Part shown: positions 24,062 to 32,189 of the stretch, in pieces
How the letters are laid out: each line of letters opens with the position of its first letter
Numbering within the stretch: position 1 is the stretch's first letter
Assembly (NCBI GenBank): GCA_050949175.1
Contig: JBMNFG010000009.1
Location: 186,001-250,000 of the forward strand
DNA: 64,000 nt
Reading direction: 5' to 3'
Source: UBA4971 sp900019985
GTDB taxonomy: Bacteria > Bacillota > SHA-98 > UBA4971
The notes under the pieces: model-generated
Databases searched by the model: none
What the model was told of the DNA's origin: nothing
The model's input: only the letters and a program-made list of their open reading frames with translations
Translations under genes and position numbers: made by a program

Positions 24062-24960
24062 GAGAAGGCGTAGTTACAGCGATCTGCATCAGCGAGGAAA
24101 AAGGTACAGTAAAGCACGATATAGGCAAGGCGCTTATCCTTGAAGGATACGGCCTTGAAGATGATGCTCATGGGGGTCCCTGGCACAGGCAAGTAAGCCT
24201 GTTGTCTGAGGAAAGCATACAGAAGATGCGGGATAAGGGGCTTCATGTGTTTCCCGGGATCTTCGCTGAAAACATTACTGTCCGTGGGATTGACCTGCCG
24301 AAGCTAGCTGTGGGTACTTGGCTGTGGGTAGGCGAGAAAGTAATCCTTGAGGTGACGCAGATAGGTAAAGAGTGTCACACAGGGTGTGCTGTGTCAAAGC
24401 AAGTAGGCCAGTGCATCATGCCTAAAGAAGGCGTATTTGCTAAAGTGATAAGAGGGGGAGAAGTCAAGCGGGGCGACGTTATCAGGGTAGGTTTTCCTGT
24501 GCGTACTGCCATTTTGACAATAAGCGATTCCTGTTTCCGCGGCGAAAGGGCTGACGCCAGCGGTGACGTTATCGAGGAATCGGTAAAGTCGATAGGGACT
24601 GTAATAGACAGGGGACTTGTGCCTGACGATTACGACAAGATAGTCAATGAACTGAAACGTATGGCAGATGACCTTGATGCACACGTTGTTCTCACTACAG
24701 GCGGAACAGGCTTCGGTCCGCGTGATGTGACCCCTGAGGCGACTAAGGCGGTTGTTCACCGGCTTGCACCCGGGATTTCTTATGCAATGCTTCAATCAGG
24801 CCTTGCGAAGACTCCCTTTGCAATGCTGAGCAGGGCAACTGCAGGAATAAGAGGCAAAACCCTCATCATTAACCTCCCGGGAAGCCCGAAAGCAGTAAAA
24901 GAAGGCCTGGATTGTATCCTCTCAGTCCTTCCCCATGCAGTCGAGATGATTCGAGGTTAG
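24049..24960 (+). CDS. MOSC domain fused to MogA/MoaB-type molybdopterin adenylyltransferase
   Basis: 303 residues from GTG 24049, overlapping moaC. Residues 1-145 are a MOSC domain with LEDDAHGGPWHRQVSLLS, FAENITVRG and the Cys-containing GKECHTGCAVSKQVGQC. Residues from about 150 form the MogA/MoaB fold: AILTISDSCFRGERADASG, LTTGGTGFGPRDVTPEAT, LINLPGSPKAVKEGLD-like end (IINLPGSPKAVKEG). MogA adenylylates molybdopterin before MoeA adds the metal. The MOSC part may carry sulfur to the cofactor. This fusion is widespread in Clostridia. The operon appears to end here. Confidence 0.92.
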   Translation: MGHVREGVVTAICISEEKGTVKHDIGKALILEGYGLEDDAHGGPWHRQVSLLSEESIQKMRDKGLHVFPGIFAENITVRGIDLPKLAVGTWLWVGEKVILEVTQIGKECHTGCAVSKQVGQCIMPKEGVFAKVIRGGEVKRGDVIRVGFPVRTAILTISDSCFRGERADASGDVIEESVKSIGTVIDRGLVPDDYDKIVNELKRMADDLDAHVVLTTGGTGFGPRDVTPEATKAVVHRLAPGISYAMLQSGLAKTPFAMLSRATAGIRGKTLIINLPGSPKAVKEGLDCILSVLPHAVEMIRG

Positions 24961-24988
24961 CAGAATGTCTGCTGAAGTCTGACTCAGC

Positions 24989-25017
24989 TTGTATTGCGGC
25001 TTTATGCAAAGTATAAT
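24989..25017 (+). promoter_or_regulatory. promoter of hpt-guaA
   Basis: TTGTAT (24989-24994), 17-base spacer, perfect TATAAT (25012-25017), about 70 bases before the hpt start. Confidence 0.65.
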
Positions 25018-25084
25018 TAAGTTGTTATTCATACGGCAAGGACTACGGACAAGAGCATTGGCTCGGGCAGGAGGCGGAAAAAAC

Positions 25085-25627
25085 GTGGTAAACGACCTCG
25101 AAGAGATACTTCTTAGTGAGGAAGAAATTGCCCAACGAGTAAAGGAGCTTGGCGCTGAGATTACAGAGGACTATAAAGGCTGTGACCTTGTAGTTGTAGG
25201 TATTCTCAAAGGTGCTCTCATGTTCATGGCTGACCTTATCAGGTACATTAAGATACCTGTTCTCATGGATTTTGCAGTTGTGTCAAGCTATGGAGCATCT
25301 ACAGAGACTTCAGGCGTAGTTAGAATTCTAAAGGATTTGGATCAGCCTATAGAGGGCAAGCACGTTCTCATTGTCGAGGACATTATCGATTCAGGCTTGA
25401 CCATGCATTACCTCGTTCGAATCCTTGAATCCAGGAAACCTGCGTCTGTCAAGGTCTGTACACTTCTTGATAAGCCTTCCAGGAGAAAAGTTGATATCAA
25501 ACCTGACTATTGCGGGTTTTCAATACCTGACAAGTTTGTTGTCGGTTATGGCCTGGACTATGCTGAATATTACAGAAACCTGCCTGAGGTAGGCATCTTG
25601 AAAGAGGAACTGTATAACAAGTGTTAG
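25085..25627 (+). CDS. hpt: hypoxanthine phosphoribosyltransferase
   Basis: 180 residues from GTG 25085, chosen because AGGAGG (25069-25074) is 10 bases upstream and the product then has the normal family length. The PRPP-binding loop VLIVEDIIDSGLTMHYL, VVVGILKGALMFMADL and VVGYGLDYAEYYRNLP are diagnostic. The cytosolic enzyme salvages hypoxanthine and guanine to IMP and GMP. Its stop overlaps the GTG start of guaA, tying salvage to GMP formation. Confidence 0.94.
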   Translation: MVNDLEEILLSEEEIAQRVKELGAEITEDYKGCDLVVVGILKGALMFMADLIRYIKIPVLMDFAVVSSYGASTETSGVVRILKDLDQPIEGKHVLIVEDIIDSGLTMHYLVRILESRKPASVKVCTLLDKPSRRKVDIKPDYCGFSIPDKFVVGYGLDYAEYYRNLPEVGILKEELYNKC

Positions 25628-26922
25628 CAGTGATTGATTCTGAATTACAACTTAGTATGATCCTTGCCCGGAAGGCGCGGGAACTTGAGGTTTACTCCCA
25701 GGTTGTCCCACATAATGTAACCAAAGAGCAGCTTTCTGCCTTGGAGCCTGAGGGCATTGTTATTTCAGGGAGTCCGGATCCTCTGGTATGTCCCGATGTT
25801 TCAGACCTCATTGAGAGAGGAATCCTTGATCTTGGGATCCCTGTAGTCTGCGTAAACTGCAAGGCGCCAGGGGTGCCGAGTATTCATTACGTCCCCGGCT
25901 CGTATGAGTGGGAGCAGGCTTTTTCGGAGTTTCTGTTTTCTGTGTGCAGTTGCCGGAAGGATTGGACTGTACAAGGATTTATCGAGCGTTCTATTAAAGA
26001 GATTAAGTCCCTGATTGGGGACGGTAGGGCAATCTCAGGATTGTCCGGGGGAGTTGACTCATCTGTCGCTTCCCGGCTGGTTCAGGAAGCTATAGGCGAC
26101 AGGCTGACCTGCATCTTTGTTGACACCGGGCTATTGCGTAAAGGTGAACCAGACGACGTACGGCGCATCTTCGGTGAAGGATTCAAAATGAATCTCAAGA
26201 TGGTAGATGCAAGTGAAAGGTTCCTCACTGCGTTGAAAGGCATTACAGACCCTGAAGAGAAACGGAAAATAATCGGCGGTGAATTCATTAACGTATTCCA
26301 AGATGAAGCTGCTAAGCTTAGAGATGAAGCCGGATTTCTCGTACAGGGGACCTTGTACTCAGATGTCTTAGAGAGTCAAGCTCATGCCGGAACAGGTGGA
26401 AGCAGGGTTAAGTCCCATCACAATGTGGGCGGGCTTCCTGAGACCGTTCAGTTTGAGCTTGTCGAACCCCTCCGTTACCTGTTTAAGGACGAGGTTAGAG
26501 CGATCGGAAGGGAGCTTGGGATCCCTCACCATATTCTGGATCGTCACCCGTTTCCAGGCCCGGGCTTTGGCGTGAGGATTGTCGGAGAGATAAATGAGGA
26601 GAGCCTTGAAATAGCAAGGGAAGCCAATGCCATTGTTGAGGAGGAGATCCGAAGAGCGGGCCTTTACAATGAGCTGTGGCAGGCCTTTGCTGTAGTGTTG
26701 GATATCAGGAGTGTAGGAGTCTCTTCAGGAATGAGGACTTACGAGAGGCCTGTGGTGGTTCGGGTTGTTACAGGTCATGACGGGATGACATGTGACTGGG
26801 GTAAGTTGCCGTACGAGGTGATGGAGAAGATATCTTCTCGGATCACCCATGAGGTCAAAGGGGTAAACCGTGTCGTGTACGACATAACCCCAAAACCTCC
26901 GGGAACAATCGAATGGGAATAA
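25621..26922 (+). CDS. guaA: GMP synthase with degenerate glutaminase domain
   Basis: 433 residues from GTG 25621, against about 510 for normal GuaA. The ATP-pyrophosphatase half is intact: SGGVDSS at 142-148, VDTGLLRKGE, SHHNVGGLPE, HPFPGPGFGVR and the C-terminal ITPKPPGTIEWE. The N-terminal class I glutaminase is shortened to about 115 residues. Where the nucleophile loop GICYGMQ should be, it reads VCVNCKAPG (residues 76-84), so the aligned Cys is Asn79. The catalytic His-Glu pair is missing. The enzyme probably uses free ammonia or a separate glutaminase. It overlaps hpt. Confidence 0.92.
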   Translation: MLAVIDSELQLSMILARKARELEVYSQVVPHNVTKEQLSALEPEGIVISGSPDPLVCPDVSDLIERGILDLGIPVVCVNCKAPGVPSIHYVPGSYEWEQAFSEFLFSVCSCRKDWTVQGFIERSIKEIKSLIGDGRAISGLSGGVDSSVASRLVQEAIGDRLTCIFVDTGLLRKGEPDDVRRIFGEGFKMNLKMVDASERFLTALKGITDPEEKRKIIGGEFINVFQDEAAKLRDEAGFLVQGTLYSDVLESQAHAGTGGSRVKSHHNVGGLPETVQFELVEPLRYLFKDEVRAIGRELGIPHHILDRHPFPGPGFGVRIVGEINEESLEIAREANAIVEEEIRRAGLYNELWQAFAVVLDIRSVGVSSGMRTYERPVVVRVVTGHDGMTCDWGKLPYEVMEKISSRITHEVKGVNRVVYDITPKPPGTIEWE

Positions 26923-26990
26923 ACCTACTCAATGTCTTTTAATTAGCATCAAAGCCCCGAAAACCTCACCAACGATTTAGAGCCTTAGAC

Positions 26991-27035
26991 AAAAAACTGC
27001 CGTAGCAGGTTATCCGGCTACGGCAGCCTGTTTTT
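26991..27035. terminator. bidirectional rho-independent terminator between guaA and the purine permease
   Basis: Perfect 10-bp stem CTGCCGTAGC (26997-27006) / GCTACGGCAG (27017-27026), with A6 on the left. The right side (CCTGTTTTTG) supplies the U-tract for the plus strand, so it serves both convergent genes. Confidence 0.88.
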
Positions 27036-27050
27036 GCTTTGCATTTTCAG

Positions 27051-28385
27051 TTATGCAAGGAACCTAATGATAAACAATACTGCCAATACCCACATTGTAA
27101 TGCTGATTTCTTTGGACCGTCCTGCAAGGAGCTTAATGAATACGTATGCGAGAATTCCCCAGACAAGTCCTTCAGCTATGCTGTATGCAAAAGGCATCAT
27201 CGCAATTGTCAAGAATGCAGGAATCGCTTCAGTAAAGTCTGTGAAGTCGATCTTTATGACCGGCTCCATCATGTATATTCCGACGATAACAAGGGCGGGT
27301 GCTGTAGCAGCTGACGGAATCAGGCTTACAAGCGGTGCAAAGAAGAGAGCCAATAAGAACAGCCCTGCGACAGTGACTGCTGTCAACCCTGTCCTGCCAC
27401 CGTCTGCTACGCCTGATGCGCTTTCCACATATGTTGTAACTGTACTGGTACCGAATACAGCACCTGCTACTGTGCCGATAGAGTCTGCAAGCAAGGCTTG
27501 ATCCGCTCTGGGCAGTTCGCCCTTTTCATCGAGGAACCCTGCTTTTGTTGATACGCCGATAAGCGTTCCGACCGTATCGAACATATCTACAAAGGTAAAC
27601 GTAAATATAACAGCTATTAATCCTACATCGAATACTCCTCTAAAGTCCATTTGCATGAAGGTAGGTGCAAGGCTCGGCGGAGCGCCTATGATGTCTGCAA
27701 TCCCTGTCGGACGCGGACTCAATCCAAATATCCAGCTTACTGCAGTTGTGATGAGAATGCCAAGCAGGAGAGCTCCCTTGATCCTGTACGCGATGAGCAT
27801 CCCTGTTACCACGATGCCGAAGACAAACAGTAGAACTCCAGGTGACAGTACATCACCAAGGGCTACGAGGGTTGCAGGGTCGCCTACAATAACTCCTGCT
27901 GACTGCAGTCCGATGAACGCTATGAATAAACCGATACCGACACTGACTGCGAGCTTGAGAGTCATTGGTATATCATTGACTATTCTCTTTCTGACAGGAA
28001 GTATTGAAAGTATAAGGAATATCACACCATCGATAAATACTGCTGCAAGTGCAACCTGCCAACTGATCCCCATTCCGAGAACTACTGTATACGCAAAAAA
28101 CGCGTTAAGTCCCATACCCGGAGCCAAGGCAAACGGATAGTTTGCAAGCAACGCCATTAAGAGTGTGCCTATGACACTTCCTAAGATGGTTGCTACCATC
28201 ACTGCACCGGTATCCATCCCTGTAACACCAAGGATAGACGGGTTGACAATGATTATGTAGGCCATTGTCATGAATGTGGTAACACCTGCAAGTATCTCAG
28301 TCCTTACAGTGGTGTTATTGGCCTTAAGTTGAAACATGCGTTCGAGAAAACCTTCATCTGGCGTTTGAACCTTCGGACTAGCCAT
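27051..28385 (-). CDS. NCS2-family purine permease, AzgA/PbuG type
   Basis: 444 residues on the minus strand, with GAGGAGG before the ATG. Family marks are EILAGVTTFMTMAYIIIVNP near 31-50, ALAPGMGLNAFFAYTVV, FTFVDMFDTVGTL and GTSTVTTYVESASGVADGGR. About 12-14 membrane segments are predicted by eye. AzgA/PbuG proteins import adenine, guanine or hypoxanthine with protons. The convergent position opposite hpt-guaA fits a purine salvage locus. A TATAAT (28433-28438, minus strand) lies upstream. I looked for and did not find a purine riboswitch in the leader. Confidence 0.92.
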   Translation of the reverse strand: MASPKVQTPDEGFLERMFQLKANNTTVRTEILAGVTTFMTMAYIIIVNPSILGVTGMDTGAVMVATILGSVIGTLLMALLANYPFALAPGMGLNAFFAYTVVLGMGISWQVALAAVFIDGVIFLILSILPVRKRIVNDIPMTLKLAVSVGIGLFIAFIGLQSAGVIVGDPATLVALGDVLSPGVLLFVFGIVVTGMLIAYRIKGALLLGILITTAVSWIFGLSPRPTGIADIIGAPPSLAPTFMQMDFRGVFDVGLIAVIFTFTFVDMFDTVGTLIGVSTKAGFLDEKGELPRADQALLADSIGTVAGAVFGTSTVTTYVESASGVADGGRTGLTAVTVAGLFLLALFFAPLVSLIPSAATAPALVIVGIYMMEPVIKIDFTDFTEAIPAFLTIAMMPFAYSIAEGLVWGILAYVFIKLLAGRSKEISITMWVLAVLFIIRFLA

Positions 28386-28432
28386 TTCGTGACCTCCTCT
28401 ACCGAAAGCTGACCGTTACTTACTTGCGCCGA

Positions 28433-28438
28433 TTATAG
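28433..28438 (-). promoter_or_regulatory. -10 box upstream of the purine permease
   Basis: Reads TATAAT on the minus strand, about 50 bases before the ATG. The -35 region is weak. Confidence 0.4.
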
Positions 28439-28654
28439 CCGCCAAACCTGACCCATAACCCCTCCTTTCCTGGCGACCGGTGATGTATAAGGCGCGGCTT
28501 TCTCACAAATATGTTCGACAATGAGTTAGAAAAACCTTCCTAATTTTGAGACAGGTGGTGAATCATCGGAAATGTAAGGTGTCTGAAAACCATGACAAAG
28601 CCGGAAGATTCACGTTCCGATTGCCTCAACGAACCTGGGTTAGTCAAATGCAAT

Positions 28655-29776
28655 TTACGCTGACGTATCAAATGATGTAGAGATGCTCTTTATTATGTGA
28701 TCCAAGTCCTCTCCGGAAAGGCCGGTATGAACAGGCAAGGAAAGGACGGAAGCACACGCCTCTTCAGTTACTGGGCAAGTTTCACGGAAGGAGCCGAATT
28801 GTGCCCGGAAGCAAGGTTGGTCATAGATTGGCACAGGATAATGGATCCCTGTTTCTATACCGGAATCTCTAAGCTTCAGTGCCAGGTCGTCTCTGGTCAT
28901 GCCTGCCTTATTGGCATCTATTGATACTGTGTATTGATGGAATACGTGGTCTATATGGGGCGCAACGTAAGGTGTCATAATGCCCCTATCTTTAAGAGCG
29001 CTGAGCCCGTCTGTGATATAGGCTGCATTACTGCGCCTTGTTTCTGAGAATTCATCTATCAGTTTTACCTGTTCGATTCCTATAACCGCTGCTACCTCAG
29101 TCATGCGGTAGTTGTATCCGATGAGAGTGTGGTTATATTTGCTTTCCTGGCCGATGTTGCGAAGACGTCTCAAGCGTAAGGCGAGGTCATCATCGGAGGT
29201 AGTGAGGAACCCACCTTCCATGGTATGGAGGTTTTTCGTAGTATACGTGCTGAAACATGCAATATCTCCGATGGTTCCGATTTTCTTGCCCCTGTACTTT
29301 GCTCCAATGGCTTGGGCAGCGTCTTCCACGATAAAAAGGCCGTATTTATCTGCGATAGCCTTTATCTTGTCCATCTCCGCAGGTTGTCCGTAAAGGTGGA
29401 CAGGTTCAATTCCCACTGTCCGTGGGGTTATGCTTTGTTCGATGAGGTCAGGATCGATATTGAAGGTTTCAGGATCAATATCGACAAATACCGGCGTACC
29501 ACCGCAATAGAGTATCGCATTGGCAGACGACGCGAAGCTAAAAGGTGTTGTAATAACCTCATCGCCGGGCCTGACGCCTAGAGCCATAAACGCCAGGTGC
29601 AGTGCTGCAGTTCCGGAACTGACAGCTATGACGTGCTTGCATCCGAGGTATTCGGCGAGGGCATTCTCGAATTCCATTACTTTTTCGCCTTGTATTAATC
29701 TGCCTGATCTAAGTACTGATATAACAGCTTCTTCCAGTTCAGTGCTATGATACGGGCTTGCCATCCGAACTCTCAT
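28655..29776 (-). CDS. DegT/DnrJ/EryC1/StrS family sugar aminotransferase
   Basis: 373 residues; ATG at 29776 was chosen because AAAGGAAG lies just upstream, while the frame extends further without a good site. VSSGTAALHLAFMALGV, VITTPFSFASSANAILY, VEDAAQAIGAKYRG and the PLP lysine in YTTKNLHTMEGG are all intact. The family transaminates nucleotide-linked ketosugars (for example UDP-4-keto sugars) for surface polysaccharides. Here the gene stands alone, with no dehydratase or transferase beside it, so the sugar cannot be named. Confidence 0.9.
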   Translation of the reverse strand: MRVRMASPYHSTELEEAVISVLRSGRLIQGEKVMEFENALAEYLGCKHVIAVSSGTAALHLAFMALGVRPGDEVITTPFSFASSANAILYCGGTPVFVDIDPETFNIDPDLIEQSITPRTVGIEPVHLYGQPAEMDKIKAIADKYGLFIVEDAAQAIGAKYRGKKIGTIGDIACFSTYTTKNLHTMEGGFLTTSDDDLALRLRRLRNIGQESKYNHTLIGYNYRMTEVAAVIGIEQVKLIDEFSETRRSNAAYITDGLSALKDRGIMTPYVAPHIDHVFHQYTVSIDANKAGMTRDDLALKLRDSGIETGIHYPVPIYDQPCFRAQFGSFRETCPVTEEACASVLSLPVHTGLSGEDLDHIIKSISTSFDTSA

Positions 29777-29925
29777 CGTATCTTCCTTTCCATATCTTCC
29801 TATACCTAAGTATACAACGAATGCCCTGTCTCCGGGAGAGAGACAGGACACAAATCATACTTCTCCGAGGATGAATAATTTCCTGCCTATTCTAACCTCT
29901 TTTAACATAACTCACCTGCCTTTAG

Positions 29926-29954
29926 TTGTCTATGCCGTCAGGTTCAGTTAAAAT
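29926..29954 (+). promoter_or_regulatory. promoter of pcrA
   Basis: TTGTCT (29926-29931), 17-base spacer, TAAAAT (29949-29954). It is very close to the ATG at 29973, giving a short leader of about 12 bases with GGAGGG. Confidence 0.55.
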
Positions 29955-29972
29955 GAAATCCGGAGGGTTACA

Positions 29973-32156
29973 ATGGACAACATCTTATTAAGAGGACTGA
30001 ATCCTATGCAGCGGCAAGCAGTCTGCCATACCGAAGGGCCGCTGCTTATACTTGCAGGTGCAGGAAGCGGCAAGACAAGGGTCTTGACGCATCGAATTGC
30101 GTATCTCATCGGGGGAAAAGGGGTATTTCCCGGCAATATCCTTGCAGTCACATTTACGAACAAGGCTGCACGGGAGATGCGTGAACGTGTCGAAGCTCTT
30201 GTCGGGCCGTGGAGCAAGTCTATCTGGGTAAGCACATTCCACGCCTTCTGCGCCAGGGTGCTGCGGCGTGACATCGACAAGCTGGGCATATCAAAGGCCT
30301 TTACCATCTTTGATTCTTCTGATCAAAAGTCTGCGATGAAAAAGGCTTTGAGCATGGTGAACCTTGAAGGGACAAACCTTGAGCCTGATGCTCTGCTGCA
30401 TGCGATAAGCAGTGCCAAGAGTGAGCTTATCAGTTGTGAGGATTACGCACACAAAGCAAGCGGATTCTGGGAAAGGCAAGTGGCCAAGGTTTATCCTGTT
30501 TATCAGAGAGTTCTAAGGGAGAACAACGCCCTGGATTTTGACGACTTGCTCGTAGAAACGGTGAGACTGTTTAGGGAATCACCTGAGGTTTTAGATTACT
30601 ACAGAAAGAAATTCAAGTACGTTCTTATCGATGAGTACCAGGATACCAACAAAGCCCAGTATGAGCTTGTTAACATCCTTGCCGAAGAGAGCAGGAATCT
30701 GTGTGTATGCGGTGACCCGGACCAGTCCATTTACCAATGGAGAGGTGCAGACATAAGGAACATCCTCGACTTTGAGTCTGATTATCCCGACGCCACGGTT
30801 ATAAAGCTTGAGCAGAATTACCGTTCTACCCAGACCATCCTGGATATTGCCAATAGCGTGATATCCAGGAATCAAGAAAGGAAAGACAAGGAGCTTTGGA
30901 CTGAGAACGGAAAAGGATGCCGGGCTGTATGTTATCAGGCCTATGACGGGCGGGATGAAGCTTCCTTCGTAGCTTCTGAGATCGAGCAGGCTATGATGGA
31001 AGGGGAAAACCAGGCCAGATACGGCGATTTTGCTGTGCTCTACCGCACAAATGCGCAATCGCGAATCTTTGAAGAGGTTTTTATGAGCCGCGGCATCCCG
31101 TACAAGGTTGTAGGCGGGCTTAAGTTCTATGAGAGAAAAGAGATCAAGGACATCCTGTCTTATCTCAGGCTGATTGTAAACCCGGATGACATGATTAGCT
31201 TGACCCGCATTGTGAATGTACCCAAGCGCGGGGTGGGAGAAGCCACTTTAGCGAAGTACATAGAGCATGCACAAAATGAAAACATCCATTTGCTGACTGC
31301 GTTTCAGAGGGGTGCAGGGATCCCTGGGGTTCCTGCCAAGACCAAGCAGGCTTTGACGGAATTCGGTGAGTTTATTGAGGCGCTCAGTGCCAAGGTCCAT
31401 GACCGGCCGGTTACCGAGATCCTCAGCGATCTCTTGGAGCTTTCAGGATACCTAAAGGCCTTGGAAGAAGAAAAGACAGTTGAGGCCATGTCCAGGGCGG
31501 AAAACGTGAGGGAGCTCCTTTCTGTTGCACGCGAGTTCGATGCCAGGGATCAAGAGGGGCTGGGGGTTGCCGGATTTCTGGAGGAGGCTGCGCTTATAGC
31601 AGATGTTGATCTGTTTGACGAGGAGCAGGAAGGAGTGACATTGATGACTCTTCACTCCGCCAAGGGTTTGGAGTTCCCCTATGTGTTCTTGGTGGGGATG
31701 GAAGAAGGCCTTCTGCCTCACTCCCGCACATTGTTTGACGAATCCGGCCTGGAAGAAGAGAGGCGCCTGTGTTATGTAGGTATCACGAGGGCGAAGAAGA
31801 TGCTGTATTTCACCTTGGCTTCCCAGCGAATGCTGCATGGGGAGTTCCTAAGGTGTGCTCCGTCCAGGTTTCTTGAAGATGTGCCGAAAGAACTTCTGAT
31901 GCCGGCCGCGAAAAACGCATTGGGTTCAGGGTTCGCGCCGGGCATGCCGAGGACCGCACCTGTACTTAGGTTGCGCCCCAGCCGTGATGCCGAACCTTTC
32001 CGGCCGGGTGATAAAGTGAGGTCTCCTCACTGGGGTATAGGCACAGTGATAAACACGGAAGGCGAAGGAGACAAGCTCATTATATCGGTAGCCTTTCCAA
32101 ACCAGGGAATCAAGAGGCTGCTTGCTTCGATTGCTCCTATAGAACGCGTTACATGA
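29973..32156 (+). CDS. pcrA: UvrD/Rep-family DNA helicase PcrA
   Basis: 727 residues. Superfamily 1A helicase motifs: NPMQRQAV (Q motif), AGAGSGKT at 28-35, FTNKAAREMRERV, LIDEYQDTNKAQ, GDPDQSIYQWRGA, QNYRSTQTIL, MTLHSAKGLEFPYVF and YVGITRAKK. The C-terminal KVRSPHWGIGTVINTEGEGD segment is the PcrA-type Tudor-like domain that touches RNA polymerase. It unwinds DNA 3 to 5 during repair and removes RecA. It heads the conserved pcrA-ligA-gatCAB order of Firmicutes. Confidence 0.96.
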   Translation: MDNILLRGLNPMQRQAVCHTEGPLLILAGAGSGKTRVLTHRIAYLIGGKGVFPGNILAVTFTNKAAREMRERVEALVGPWSKSIWVSTFHAFCARVLRRDIDKLGISKAFTIFDSSDQKSAMKKALSMVNLEGTNLEPDALLHAISSAKSELISCEDYAHKASGFWERQVAKVYPVYQRVLRENNALDFDDLLVETVRLFRESPEVLDYYRKKFKYVLIDEYQDTNKAQYELVNILAEESRNLCVCGDPDQSIYQWRGADIRNILDFESDYPDATVIKLEQNYRSTQTILDIANSVISRNQERKDKELWTENGKGCRAVCYQAYDGRDEASFVASEIEQAMMEGENQARYGDFAVLYRTNAQSRIFEEVFMSRGIPYKVVGGLKFYERKEIKDILSYLRLIVNPDDMISLTRIVNVPKRGVGEATLAKYIEHAQNENIHLLTAFQRGAGIPGVPAKTKQALTEFGEFIEALSAKVHDRPVTEILSDLLELSGYLKALEEEKTVEAMSRAENVRELLSVAREFDARDQEGLGVAGFLEEAALIADVDLFDEEQEGVTLMTLHSAKGLEFPYVFLVGMEEGLLPHSRTLFDESGLEEERRLCYVGITRAKKMLYFTLASQRMLHGEFLRCAPSRFLEDVPKELLMPAAKNALGSGFAPGMPRTAPVLRLRPSRDAEPFRPGDKVRSPHWGIGTVINTEGEGDKLIISVAFPNQGIKRLLASIAPIERVT

Positions 32157-32189
32157 GAGATTTTTGGAAGTCTCGAGGGAGGGGCAGTT

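Noticed and set aside
28386..28654. Purine riboswitch before the permease gene
   Set aside because: The conserved loop sequences of the guanine/adenine aptamer were not found on the minus strand; only a TATAAT and ribosome binding site.
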